Of a stretch of 54,988 nucleotides of DNA, positions 9,494 to 18,173 are shown in pieces. A program made the translations under genes and the position numbers. How positions within the stretch are numbered: the first letter of the stretch is position 1; each line of letters starts with the position of its first letter. The stretch comes from Bacteroidales bacterium (lineage in GTDB: Bacteria; Bacteroidota; Bacteroidia; Bacteroidales; UBA932): the NCBI GenBank assembly GCA_017620335.1, contig JAFZQO010000039.1, positions 1 to 54,988 of the forward strand, read 5' to 3'. The notes below the pieces were generated by a model that searched no databases, was not told the DNA's origin, and worked only from the letters and a program-made list of their open reading frames with translations.

Positions 9494-12334
9494 TTAATCT
9501 TCAGTAAGTTCGAATCCGAAATACTCTCCCTTGCGGGCGGTGGGCACACCGGTCTTCATCCATGCGGGCATGGGATCGCCCTTCAGGTAATGGTCGAAGA
9601 ACTGCTGCAGGCGCACGGAGAGGTCCTTGGAGTTGCGGCGCTCGCCGAGGTTGTGGGCTTCGTTGTTGTACTCCAGCAACCAGGCCGGGTGGCCGAAGCG
9701 GCGGAGTGCCATGAAGAACTCGATGCCCTGATACCACGGCACTGCTCCGTCGTTGTCGTTGTGCATGATCAGCACGGGCGTGGTGACGTTCTGGGTATGG
9801 AAGACGGGTGAGTTCTCGATGTAGAGGTCCAGGCCGCCTTCGTCCCACAGGGACTTGCCGATGCGGCTCTGGCCGTGCTCGTACTGCATGGCGCGAACCA
9901 TGCCGGACTCCCAGCGGATGCCGCCGTACGCGCTGGTCATGTTGCCGACGGGCGCTCCCGCACCCGCAGCGGCGAACATGTCGGTGCGCGTCACGAGATA
10001 TGCCGTCTGGTAGCCGCCCCAGCTCTGTCCCTGGATGGCCATCCTGTCCTTGTCGATGAAGGGGAACTGGGCGCACATCGCCTCTGCGCCTGAGCAGATG
10101 CAGTTGTAGGCGCTCTCGCCCGGATGCCCGTCCTTGTAGACGATGTCCGGGACGAAGACCACGTAGCCGCGGCTGGCGTAGAAGGTGAGGTTCACGGTCG
10201 AGCGGCTCGGGGCGGGGGCGACATAGTTGTACAGGGTCTCGGAATTCTTCTCATAGAAGTAGATCATCATGGGATACTTCTTGTTGGGATCGAGGTCTTC
10301 CGGAGTCAGGAGTATGCCGTCGAGAGGGGTGCCGTCATATGCGTTCCAGTGTACCAGCTGTTTGTCAGCCCAGTTGTACTCTGCCTGCTGGGGATTGATG
10401 GCGGACCATTTCTTCTCCGAGGCCCAGCGGCTTGTGGTGGTGTACACGTTCGGTGAATCCTTGTAGTCACCCTTGCGATAGGCGAATATGTCCGCGTCCT
10501 TGGCTTTCGTTATGTTGCTCAGGGCATACTTGCCTGCGAAACAGCTCTTCAGTCCGGGCTTTTCGGCGGATATCGTGGCGATACCGTTCTCCTTGGTCGT
10601 GCGGTCGAAGACGGTGAGGAAAACCTCGTCCTTCTTTCCTATGGTCTTTGTGACCCCAAGGCGCGACAGCGCCGCGGGGATGTCGCTGCGGACGTAATTG
10701 GCGTAGGATAGCTGCAAGTTGCCGCTGCGGCCCTTGCCTTCGGTGAGGCAGACAGCGTATTTCCCGTCGGGCTGGATCTTCCAGATGTCGTATTTATCGG
10801 AGAGGAGGAAAGCCTCGTCATCGTCGAGCCAGTGCGGCCTGTCGACGGTCGGGGGCGGAGCCGGATGGTCGTCCTCGTCGTCGTAGAAGGGTACTCCGGC
10901 CGCCGCGGTGACGTTCAGGCTTACGCCGTCAGCCATCCTGTAGGTGTGCCAGCCGAGGTCTTCGTCGCTGAACCAGGCGAGGTATTTGCCTCCTGGCGAA
11001 ATCTGGGGGCTGCCGCTGAGCTTCTGGAAGAGGCACTTGCTCTCTCCGGTGTTCATGTCAACGAGATAGACGTCCGTGAAGCTGTTGCTGTCCCAGGTGG
11101 AGCTGATCTGGTAGGGTTTGTTGTCGCGTACGAGCGCCCACCGGCCCTCGGCACCGTCGAAATAGCTGACGTTGGCAGTGAGCTCTTGGCTGAGGCGGAC
11201 GATGCCGTGCCTGTCAGCTCCAAGGTTTATGACGGACGGGTATGTCGCGGTTTTTAGCTGTGATGCGCGGGCCTTCTGGATGGGAGGTGTCATGTAGATG
11301 TCATAGGCCCAGATATCCAGTTGCGCGGTCTCGAAATCGACGATGGTGGTGTCCTTCGGGGGAAGGCACTCGGCCACTCCGAGGAGCACGCGCGTGGAGT
11401 TCTTGGAGAAGGAAGGGGAGGAATTCTCGGTCACGCAGAGGCCCTTGTCAAGGCTGTAGTCCTGAGGGATGAGCTCCTCGACATTCTCAATGAGCTGCGC
11501 CTTGCGGCCCTTGCCCTGGAGGAGCTCCTCGTAGAGGATTACGGAGCAATGCTTGTTGCCGGTCGAGTTGGAGTCGGCCGAGGCCAGGAACACGAGCTTG
11601 TCGCCGGAGGCGTTGAAGTTGGGCAGGGAATAGAACTTCTTGCCTTCCGACAGGGTCTTGCGGCCCATGTCGGGAAGCTTGAAGAGGACCACCTCGTCCT
11701 TGGACAGGGAGTCTTTCTTGTCCTTCTTGAATACGACTGCCAGCCTGTCTCCGAAGCGGTCGAAGCCGTACTTGTCGACATTGCGCAGGGTGTCGCTGCG
11801 TCCGGTGCCCAGGTCGAGCACGACGGTGACCTTCTCGGCCTTGGGGGCGGGCTTGACGGTGTCCGGCACTTCCTTCTTCCACTCAGTCTGGTAGGCGATG
11901 AGGTTGCGCCTCTCGAGAGAGGTCTTGAATGCGCTGACATTTGCTATCTTGCGCAGCTCGAAGGTGCTCAGGTCAACTATCCCGAGACTGTCCTTGGGCA
12001 TCTCGTCCGGCTTCTTCTTGTCTATCCTTGCCTGTCTGGTGGCGGCGTAAGGGGCCTTGATGCTGAATACCGCCCAGCGGCCGTCCTGCGAGAGGGAGGC
12101 GGCTGCGCCGCGCTCCACGCGCAGTTCCCGGCCGCCGGCCGTCTCGACTATCACCAGCTCGGCGTCGCCCTGCTGGGGAGTGATCTGGTAAGACATGATG
12201 CGGCCGTCGTCGGTAAGAGCCGGGGCCGTGGTGCTCTGCCAGCTGTCATACACGCTGTGGTCGAGCACTTTCTTCTGTGCGTTGGCGGCGATGCAGACCA
12301 GCACGCAGGCCGCCAGGGTCAAAGTCCGTTTCAT
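9494..12334 (-). CDS. Exported S9-family (prolyl oligopeptidase-like) peptidase
   Basis: This is a secreted serine peptidase of 946 residues with a signal peptide MKRTLTLAACVLVCIAANAQ. A long beta-propeller-like region with repeated WSF/YLA-type blades fills the first 650 residues, and the C-terminal alpha/beta-hydrolase domain follows. The nucleophile is Ser771 in GQSWGGYQ. The acid lies in MHNDNDGAVPW and the base in NNEAHNLGE. The start overlaps the stop of the DPP-IV gene by four bases (ATGA), so the two are translationally coupled. It probably releases short peptides in the periplasm. The exact specificity (prolyl or acylaminoacyl) is not readable from the sequence. Confidence 0.88.
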   Translation of the reverse strand: MKRTLTLAACVLVCIAANAQKKVLDHSVYDSWQSTTAPALTDDGRIMSYQITPQQGDAELVIVETAGGRELRVERGAAASLSQDGRWAVFSIKAPYAATRQARIDKKKPDEMPKDSLGIVDLSTFELRKIANVSAFKTSLERRNLIAYQTEWKKEVPDTVKPAPKAEKVTVVLDLGTGRSDTLRNVDKYGFDRFGDRLAVVFKKDKKDSLSKDEVVLFKLPDMGRKTLSEGKKFYSLPNFNASGDKLVFLASADSNSTGNKHCSVILYEELLQGKGRKAQLIENVEELIPQDYSLDKGLCVTENSSPSFSKNSTRVLLGVAECLPPKDTTIVDFETAQLDIWAYDIYMTPPIQKARASQLKTATYPSVINLGADRHGIVRLSQELTANVSYFDGAEGRWALVRDNKPYQISSTWDSNSFTDVYLVDMNTGESKCLFQKLSGSPQISPGGKYLAWFSDEDLGWHTYRMADGVSLNVTAAAGVPFYDDEDDHPAPPPTVDRPHWLDDDEAFLLSDKYDIWKIQPDGKYAVCLTEGKGRSGNLQLSYANYVRSDIPAALSRLGVTKTIGKKDEVFLTVFDRTTKENGIATISAEKPGLKSCFAGKYALSNITKAKDADIFAYRKGDYKDSPNVYTTTSRWASEKKWSAINPQQAEYNWADKQLVHWNAYDGTPLDGILLTPEDLDPNKKYPMMIYFYEKNSETLYNYVAPAPSRSTVNLTFYASRGYVVFVPDIVYKDGHPGESAYNCICSGAEAMCAQFPFIDKDRMAIQGQSWGGYQTAYLVTRTDMFAAAGAGAPVGNMTSAYGGIRWESGMVRAMQYEHGQSRIGKSLWDEGGLDLYIENSPVFHTQNVTTPVLIMHNDNDGAVPWYQGIEFFMALRRFGHPAWLLEYNNEAHNLGERRNSKDLSVRLQQFFDHYLKGDPMPAWMKTGVPTARKGEYFGFELTED

Positions 12335-14388
12335 AGGTAGTCGTCAAAATAGTTCGTTACTTTCTGCATGAGATGCTCCCGCCATGCGCCCGCGACGTTA
12401 TGCTCGGAGACGGGATAGGGGAAATAGTCCACCTGGACGTTGTTCTCGATGCACTCCTGGATGAAACTCAGGGAGTGCTCCCAGACGACGGTGTTGTCGA
12501 TGGCGCCCTGGCAGATCAGAAGCTTGCCCTTCAGGTCCTTGGCCTTGTTGATGAGGGAGGTCTTCTCGAAGCCTTCGGGGTTGGTGTCGGGATTGTCCAT
12601 GTAACGTTCGCCGTACATGACTTCATACCACTTCCAGTCTATGACCGGGCCTCCGGCCACCGCGACCTTGAACACGTCGGGATGGTTGGTGATAAGGGTG
12701 ATGGTCATGAAGCCGCCGTAGCTCCATCCGTGGACTCCGATGCGCTCAGCATCGACGTAGGGGAGTGAACGGAGCCAGTCGATGCCGACCATCTGGTCGG
12801 CCATCTCGGCCTGGCCGCACTGGCGGTTGATGGCCTTCTCGAAGGCCGCGCCGCGATGCTCGGTGCCGCGGTTGTCCTGAACGTAGACTATGTACCCGCG
12901 CTGTGCCATGAGCATCTCCCACATCCTGACGCTGCCCAGCCAGGTGTCGGTAACCATCTGGGAATGAGGACCTCCATATACATAGAGCACGACTGGATAC
13001 TTCTTGGAAGGGTCGAAACCGGCCGGGAGGAACATCCTGTAGTAGTTGTCGTACAGCCCGTCTGCACTCTTGACCGTGCCGAGCCTGACCTCGCCTGTGC
13101 GGAAACCCTCGAGGGGGTTACCGGCGGTGAAGAGATTGCGCACGAGCTTGCCGTCAGTCGTGCGGAGGTCTACGACGCGCGGGACGTTGAAGCTGCTGTA
13201 GCTGTCGATGAAATGCTTGCGGTCGGGCGACAGTGAGACGTTGTGCCACCCGCGCTCGAAGGTCAGGCGCTGCGGGGCGCCTATGCGGGCCTTGGCAAGC
13301 TCCTGGCGGCGGTTCTGCCTGACCTCCACCCTGAATAGGTGGCTTTCGACGGGTGATACCTCGGCGGAGTTGTAGTACACGTAGCGTCCGTCATTGGCCA
13401 CGTAAGTGACTTCCGCATCGGTGTTCACGAGCCTGCGGACCGTGCCGAGGGTGTCACATAGATAGAGGTTCTTGTATCCGTCGCGGTTGTCGGTGGAGTA
13501 CAGGAACTGGTACGTCCCCTCAAGGAACTGAAGATGTGCGTAGGGCTCCACCCACTGGTCGTTTTCCTCGTTCAGGAGGTTGCGGACGAACGCTCCCGTG
13601 GAGGCGTCGTACATGTTGAGGTGCATGTGGTGCTGCGGCCGGTCGAGAACCTGGATGAAGACGTACCTGTCGTCGGGGCTCCAGCTGATGTTGGTGAGAT
13701 ACCTCTCGTCGTCGAAGTCCGTTACCTTCATGTACACCGTCGTGCCTTTCTCGATGTCATAGACACCGAGGGTGACGTGCTCGGACGCCATCCCGTTCAT
13801 GGGGTACTTGAAGGTCACGAGCTCGCCGGTGCGGGTCTTGATGTTGAGGATGGGGAAGTCGGTGACGCGCGACTCGTCCTTGCGGTAGAAAGCGATCCTG
13901 CGCCCGGAGGGGGACCAGTAGATGCCCTCGCCGATGCCGAACTCATTTCGGCTGACGCTCTGGCCGAAGGTTATCTGGTCGCTGGGGCTCTCAGCGACGG
14001 TCAGCCTCACCCCCTGCGGGGTGATGCAGTACAGGCTGTGGCCTTCGGTAAAGGCGTAGGCGCCCTTGCCGCTGGGAGTGACGCTTCGGGCTGTGCGCGG
14101 AAGGGCCCTGCGGACCTCGTCCGGCGCGGCGGGTTCGTAGTCGCTGACCTCGCCGGCGATAGTGGAGACCTTCGCCCCGTCCGCATCGCGGAACATATAC
14201 CTGTCGGCGTCCTGCCACTGCGCGGAGAAGGAGGCGGGAGATCCCGTCCTCGAGACGGTGACGTCCTTCATCGTGAAATCCCTGCCCGTGGCCTGGGCCG
14301 GATGGGTGTCAAGAACGGTTTGCGCCCCGAGGCTTGTCGACAGGGCGCAAAAAACCGCAAAAACGGTCGTAAGATGCCTTATGCTCAT
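12331..14388 (-). CDS. Dipeptidyl peptidase IV-like S9 peptidase
   Basis: This exported serine exopeptidase of 685 residues has a signal peptide ending SLGAQ. The N-terminal DPP-IV beta propeller (about 60-440) contains WSPSGRRIAFYRKDES. The hydrolase domain has Ser556 in HGWSYGGFM, a later GAIDNTVVWEHS carrying the acid, and the base His in VSEHNVAG. The family removes Xaa-Pro dipeptides from peptide N-termini. Its start overlaps the preceding small membrane-protein gene by four bases and its stop overlaps the next S9 gene, which fits a peptide-use operon with a cytoplasmic M20 dipeptidase at the end. Confidence 0.9.
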   Translation of the reverse strand: MSIRHLTTVFAVFCALSTSLGAQTVLDTHPAQATGRDFTMKDVTVSRTGSPASFSAQWQDADRYMFRDADGAKVSTIAGEVSDYEPAAPDEVRRALPRTARSVTPSGKGAYAFTEGHSLYCITPQGVRLTVAESPSDQITFGQSVSRNEFGIGEGIYWSPSGRRIAFYRKDESRVTDFPILNIKTRTGELVTFKYPMNGMASEHVTLGVYDIEKGTTVYMKVTDFDDERYLTNISWSPDDRYVFIQVLDRPQHHMHLNMYDASTGAFVRNLLNEENDQWVEPYAHLQFLEGTYQFLYSTDNRDGYKNLYLCDTLGTVRRLVNTDAEVTYVANDGRYVYYNSAEVSPVESHLFRVEVRQNRRQELAKARIGAPQRLTFERGWHNVSLSPDRKHFIDSYSSFNVPRVVDLRTTDGKLVRNLFTAGNPLEGFRTGEVRLGTVKSADGLYDNYYRMFLPAGFDPSKKYPVVLYVYGGPHSQMVTDTWLGSVRMWEMLMAQRGYIVYVQDNRGTEHRGAAFEKAINRQCGQAEMADQMVGIDWLRSLPYVDAERIGVHGWSYGGFMTITLITNHPDVFKVAVAGGPVIDWKWYEVMYGERYMDNPDTNPEGFEKTSLINKAKDLKGKLLICQGAIDNTVVWEHSLSFIQECIENNVQVDYFPYPVSEHNVAGAWREHLMQKVTNYFDDYL

Positions 14389-14810
14389 ATTTGTTCCGTC
14401 GCTATGGGTATCACTGTAGTGCTGTTGTCGGTGTCACGTACGGAGAGGATGCCGTCGACTATATATTTCTCCATTCCCCTCCAGGGCAGGGCTCCGAGGT
14501 ATTCCTTGTAGTGGAGTTCGACGGTCTTGCCGCTGCAGCGCATCAGGGAGTCGGCCACGGCCTCGTCCACCACCGAGAAGTTGAACTCGTTGGACTGGAT
14601 GCTGTTGGTACCCTTCTGCCCCTTGAATCCCGACTGGATCAAACGGCCCTCGTAGGTCTTGAACACGTAACCCTTGTACATGACCTGGTTGAGCTGCCCG
14701 GCCTTCACACCCTCGCCGAATACGAAGTAGAAGCGGAAGAATACGAACGCAGCAAGTGCCAGGATGAGCACTATGCTGCTGATGGTGATGATCTTTGTCT
14801 TGGTTCTCAT
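14385..14810 (-). CDS. Small membrane-anchored protein of unknown function
   Basis: The 141-residue protein has one N-terminal membrane helix (about 8-28, ISSIVLILALAAFVFFRFYF) followed by a soluble, strand-rich domain with YKGYVFKTYEG and VELHYKEYLGALPWRG. I recall this family as widespread in Bacteroidota and often labelled 6-phosphogluconate dehydrogenase, which nothing in the sequence supports. There is no Rossmann motif and it is far too short. It sits inside the peptidase operon, 18 bases after the SGNH gene and overlapping the DPP-IV start. No function is assigned. Confidence 0.75.
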   Translation of the reverse strand: MRTKTKIITISSIVLILALAAFVFFRFYFVFGEGVKAGQLNQVMYKGYVFKTYEGRLIQSGFKGQKGTNSIQSNEFNFSVVDEAVADSLMRCSGKTVELHYKEYLGALPWRGMEKYIVDGILSVRDTDNSTTVIPIATEQI

Positions 14811-14828
14811 GCTTATGATGGCTATTGA

Positions 14829-15962
14829 TTATTCTACTGTGCGGTCCTCGAGGTCCCAGCCGGCGGCGGTGGCGATGTAGGGGATGATCGCGTAGGCGAG
14901 TTTCTTATGGGCCTTGTAGTTGGGATGCCAGTCGGCGCCGAGTTCCCTGTCGTCATCGTAATGCACCCCGTTGAAGAAACCGTAATACGTAACATTCTTC
15001 AACCCGCAGGAATTGACGATGTCGCGTACATAGTCGAAGAGTCCTTCGTCGGCCTTGGAAGCCACGCAGAGGATGGGATGGTCCTCGCCGTAGTTGGCCT
15101 TGATCTGGCCCAGCAGGTTCAGGTAATTGCGTTTGAAGGCGTTGTACATGGGTTGGAGATTCGTGGAGAAATCGTTGGTACCCAGGTAGATGACGGTAAT
15201 GTCTGGGTCGAATGCGCCCTTGGAGGCATCCCAGGCGGTATCCTTGTCGTTGTCGAACGTCCTTCCGTAGCGGTTGATCATGTTGATGTCACGGCCGGAG
15301 CCGCCATAGTTGCGTACGATGCCCTGGCCGGAGTGGGATACGGACACGTAGTCAGCCCCGAAATATCTCGCGACGATGGCGGCGTAACTCTTGGAGGAAC
15401 TCTCGGTTTCGGGGGTAAAGCGGTTGGAAGAAACGCTGTTCTCAGCCCCGTAGCCGCATGTATAGGAGTCTCCGACGAATTCTATCTGCCTGGCTTTCAG
15501 CCCTTCAGCCTGAAGCAGCTCCCCGTCGCATACTACCTCCTTGACGGTGGTTACGCCCTGGTCGCCTTCGGTGCGCTTCTGGATGATGACCGTATGCGAC
15601 TGCGGACGCTTGCGGCCGTATTTTGCCTTGAAGAAATCGGCGTCGGCCAGCACCACGGTGCCGTACTCGCCCTCCACTGCCACCACTTTGTCGGGCTCCG
15701 CAGACATGGGGCGGTCGATCCACACGTTGAAATAATTCTTGCGCGTATCGGAAGCCTTCAGGGCGAGGTAATCGCCGGAGAAACTGATGCGGGCGTAGGT
15801 GGCGCTCCAGTCGAAGGACACGGCGCCGTCGCGCACCAGGGTCCTTCCGACCCAGGTGACACGGCTGTCCGAGGCGGGATAGGAACGCTCCGCGGCCCCG
15901 GCCGAGAAAGTGGCGGAGGCGAGCAGCACAGCCGCCAGAAGTGCTTTGAGGAAGGTTTTCAT
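14829..15962 (-). CDS. Secreted SGNH-type carbohydrate esterase/lipase
   Basis: This two-domain hydrolase of 377 residues has a signal peptide MKTFLKALLAAVLLASATFSA. An N-terminal beta-sandwich (about 30-155) precedes the SGNH domain, which carries Ser166 in VGDSYTCGYG, the GTND block in YLGTNDFS, and the catalytic Asp/His in ADWHPNYKAHKK. The layout matches CE2-like acetylxylan esterases. I chose the ATG at 15962 because the frame upstream contains a -7 promoter element (15980-15987) and adds ten residues before the signal peptide. It is the first gene of the operon that runs to 8141. Confidence 0.85.
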   Translation of the reverse strand: MKTFLKALLAAVLLASATFSAGAAERSYPASDSRVTWVGRTLVRDGAVSFDWSATYARISFSGDYLALKASDTRKNYFNVWIDRPMSAEPDKVVAVEGEYGTVVLADADFFKAKYGRKRPQSHTVIIQKRTEGDQGVTTVKEVVCDGELLQAEGLKARQIEFVGDSYTCGYGAENSVSSNRFTPETESSSKSYAAIVARYFGADYVSVSHSGQGIVRNYGGSGRDINMINRYGRTFDNDKDTAWDASKGAFDPDITVIYLGTNDFSTNLQPMYNAFKRNYLNLLGQIKANYGEDHPILCVASKADEGLFDYVRDIVNSCGLKNVTYYGFFNGVHYDDDRELGADWHPNYKAHKKLAYAIIPYIATAAGWDLEDRTVE

Positions 15963-15979
15963 CGTTCTTGATATTTCTA

Positions 15980-15987
15980 CAAATATA
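15980..15987 (-). promoter_or_regulatory. -7 element ahead of the SGNH/peptidase operon
   Basis: On the minus strand TATATTTG fits the Bacteroidota -7 consensus, 17 bases upstream of the chosen ATG at 15962. No clear TTTG lies 19 bases further up. Its position inside the longer open frame is the main reason for preferring the downstream start. Confidence 0.5.
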
Positions 15988-15995
15988 CTCAATAA

Positions 15996-16032
15996 AAAAA
16001 TAAAGTCGCGGCCTTGCCGTGACTTTATTTTG
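15996..16032 (-). terminator. Terminator of rpmE2
   Basis: A 15-base-pair stem (AAATAAAGTCGCGGC, 15998-16012, with GCCGTGACTTTATTT, 16016-16030) with a three-base loop lies just downstream of the L31 stop. It is followed on the minus strand by a T-rich run. It separates the L31 gene from the SGNH operon. Confidence 0.8.
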
Positions 16033-16054
16033 CCTATCTTGAAGAAAGAAACGC

Positions 16055-16306
16055 TTATTTCTTTCTGCTCTTGTATCTCTGGTAGAACTGGTCAACGCGA
16101 CCGGCGGTGTCAACGATCTTGACCTTGCCGGTGTAGAACGGGTGAGAAGTGTTGGAAATCTCGACCTTCACAAGAGGATATTCAACACCCTCGATAACGA
16201 TGGTCTCCTTAGTGTTGACGCAGGAGCGGGTGATGAACACATCTTCGTTTGACATATCCTTGAAAGCTACAAGACGGTAGGTTTCGGGATGGATTCCTTT
16301 TTTCAT
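16055..16306 (-). CDS. rpmE2: Ribosomal protein L31, type B
   Basis: The 83-residue ribosomal protein begins MKKGIHPETYRLVAFKDMS and contains FITRSCVNT, ISNTSHPFYTG and a basic C-terminus RVDQFYQRYKSRKK. The zinc-binding CxxC pairs of type A L31 are absent, which makes this the zinc-independent type B form. It is monocistronic: its own promoter at 16344 and a long hairpin at 15996 enclose it. Confidence 0.97.
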   Translation of the reverse strand: MKKGIHPETYRLVAFKDMSNEDVFITRSCVNTKETIVIEGVEYPLVKVEISNTSHPFYTGKVKIVDTAGRVDQFYQRYKSRKK

Positions 16307-16343
16307 TTACGCGTAAAAATTAATAATTCTCTAAAAGGGACCG

Positions 16344-16374
16344 CAAAGGTAGGAATTAATTTCGCAATTTCCAA
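16344..16374 (-). promoter_or_regulatory. Promoter of rpmE2
   Basis: On the minus strand TTGG (16371-16374), 19 bases, then TACCTTTG (16344-16351) gives a near-consensus Bacteroidota promoter. The start codon lies about 38 bases downstream. Confidence 0.7.
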
Positions 16375-16385
16375 CTATTTCTCAA

Positions 16386-18167
16386 TTAGTTCACTTCCAG
16401 GACCTGGGTTATGGTTTCAGCCGTCCCGTCGGAGAAGGTCAGTTCCGCGGATACCGTATGCGTGCCGCTTGAAAGGGTGACGGAAGCGGCGCTCACCGGC
16501 GAGCCATCATAGGTCCATGCAATGCTGCTGATGCCCTTGTTGCCTGGGATTATGGCGAAGACAAACTTGTCACCTGTCCTGTATGACGTCCTGGTCTTTA
16601 TGAAGCATGCATCGACGTAGGCGAGCTGCCAGGGATAGCTGAAGTCATCAGAGTTTGTTTGTACGGTAGTCCAGGAATTGTCGTTGAGCCGGTATAGGAA
16701 TTTAATGCGGTCTCCGAACGAGACGTTGCCGACCGAGCATACGATGCCCTCCAGTGAACGCCTTTCCCTGGCTGCCAGCCCGGTCATGTCAACGGCTTCG
16801 CTGGCATCCTGCTTGATATTTCCATCCTTGTCCACGAGGACTGCCTTGACGGCCCCGTTGTACTCGATGCCGTAACTGTTGTTGAAGAAAGATCCGGCAT
16901 CCACGGTGAAAGTCTCTCCTGAAGCGAATCGTCCGCTGCTGACGGATACGCCGTTGACCTGGCCGCCATCCGGATCCGTTTCAATCGATAAAACCGGGTT
17001 AGGATATGTCGATGAATTATCCCTGTCAGGGGCAAGGCCGAAAATGGCTGCCTGACCTTTGCTGAAAACACCTGATTCAGTCGAGAGGGCAAGGGTGAAC
17101 CATGCGTTGTTATGCTCGCCGTTCCATCCCCAGTTGATATGCAGCCTCTGTTCGCTCAGGTCATATCCGTCGCAAATGAATTGATGGCCGTTCAGCTGGT
17201 AATTGTCAGTGTATCCGGAGTAAAGGACAGGCTGGTCCTTGTCAATATCCTCCTTGATCATCCTGAGCCATGCTTCATCGGTATAATTCCCGCGTTCCTC
17301 GATAACTGCGCTCCTGGAATAGCCGAAATGCTCTATCATGGCTGGGATGATGCTTTCCACGAAAGCACCTGAACCTCCGTCTGCATCAGTCCTGTAATCC
17401 ATCTGTACCATGACTCCGCAGTCGAGCATCAGTTGGGCTACCGCCGCTTTTTGGGTTTCGGTGGAGGAAGCGTCAAAAGACATGGGCATATTGTCCCAAT
17501 CGTATATATGGTCGTCAATGCTGAAACCCGAGACGGAGTATTTCTTCGAATCCGTGGTATATGAGGGAAGGGTTCCCAAGCCGTGCTCCGGCCAGCGGTA
17601 GAAACGGAGAAGTTCGGCCATTGCCGTGGCCACACATCCGGCGAGAAGGTTCTCCACGCCTACGCCGTTCATCGTAACATATTGGGAGAGAAGGCTGTTG
17701 TACGGATACTCCTGACCCCAGGCAGGAGTGTCGAGTTGCTTGCGAGTGCCTCCCGCCTTGGTGTCGATACGTTCGGGATGGTTCCATTTCTCCTGGATTT
17801 GGTCTCCCGCATCTTTCTGTTTACTGCGTGCTTCCAGGATGGAGTCACGCATCGATTCCAGCCACCAGCGCATGCTGGGAGGAATGCTTTCCTCTACGAA
17901 TGCCCCGGTATCGCTATAGGCCAGGATAGGGACGGTACAGTCGTCTCCGGAGACGATGACCCAGCCGCCGCCCTTGACGTTGAAGACACGGAAAGCAGGA
18001 TCCCGGGAGGCTTTGGCCCCCGTCTCGTGCCCGTCCCATACTTCAACAAGGTCTGTGGAGCCCATGAACCTTTGTGCGACATCGTATGCCTTGTCGGAAG
18101 GTACGACGCTTGCAAGTGCACCAAGGGTGACGCAGAGCAACGACAGTGATAACAATATCTTTTTCAT
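16386..18167 (-). CDS. Secreted C10-family cysteine protease (streptopain-like)
   Basis: This is a secreted papain-fold protease of 593 residues. It has a signal peptide (1-20) and a propeptide-like N-terminal domain (about 21-145) with VSGDDCTVPILAYS and an RWWLESMRDSI helix. The peptidase domain has the oxyanion Gln in AWGQEYPYN (about 152), Cys178 in LLAGCVATAMAE and His328 in LNGHQFICDGYD, followed by INWGWNG. Residues 400-593 form Ig-like or fibronectin-like modules that could hold the enzyme at the surface. It is the last gene of an operon with two fimbrillin-like lipoproteins, six bases after the second. Relatives include SpeB and the Bacteroides fragilis C10 proteases. Confidence 0.9.
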   Translation of the reverse strand: MKKILLSLSLLCVTLGALASVVPSDKAYDVAQRFMGSTDLVEVWDGHETGAKASRDPAFRVFNVKGGGWVIVSGDDCTVPILAYSDTGAFVEESIPPSMRWWLESMRDSILEARSKQKDAGDQIQEKWNHPERIDTKAGGTRKQLDTPAWGQEYPYNSLLSQYVTMNGVGVENLLAGCVATAMAELLRFYRWPEHGLGTLPSYTTDSKKYSVSGFSIDDHIYDWDNMPMSFDASSTETQKAAVAQLMLDCGVMVQMDYRTDADGGSGAFVESIIPAMIEHFGYSRSAVIEERGNYTDEAWLRMIKEDIDKDQPVLYSGYTDNYQLNGHQFICDGYDLSEQRLHINWGWNGEHNNAWFTLALSTESGVFSKGQAAIFGLAPDRDNSSTYPNPVLSIETDPDGGQVNGVSVSSGRFASGETFTVDAGSFFNNSYGIEYNGAVKAVLVDKDGNIKQDASEAVDMTGLAARERRSLEGIVCSVGNVSFGDRIKFLYRLNDNSWTTVQTNSDDFSYPWQLAYVDACFIKTRTSYRTGDKFVFAIIPGNKGISSIAWTYDGSPVSAASVTLSSGTHTVSAELTFSDGTAETITQVLEVN

Positions 18168-18173
18168 GCGCTT

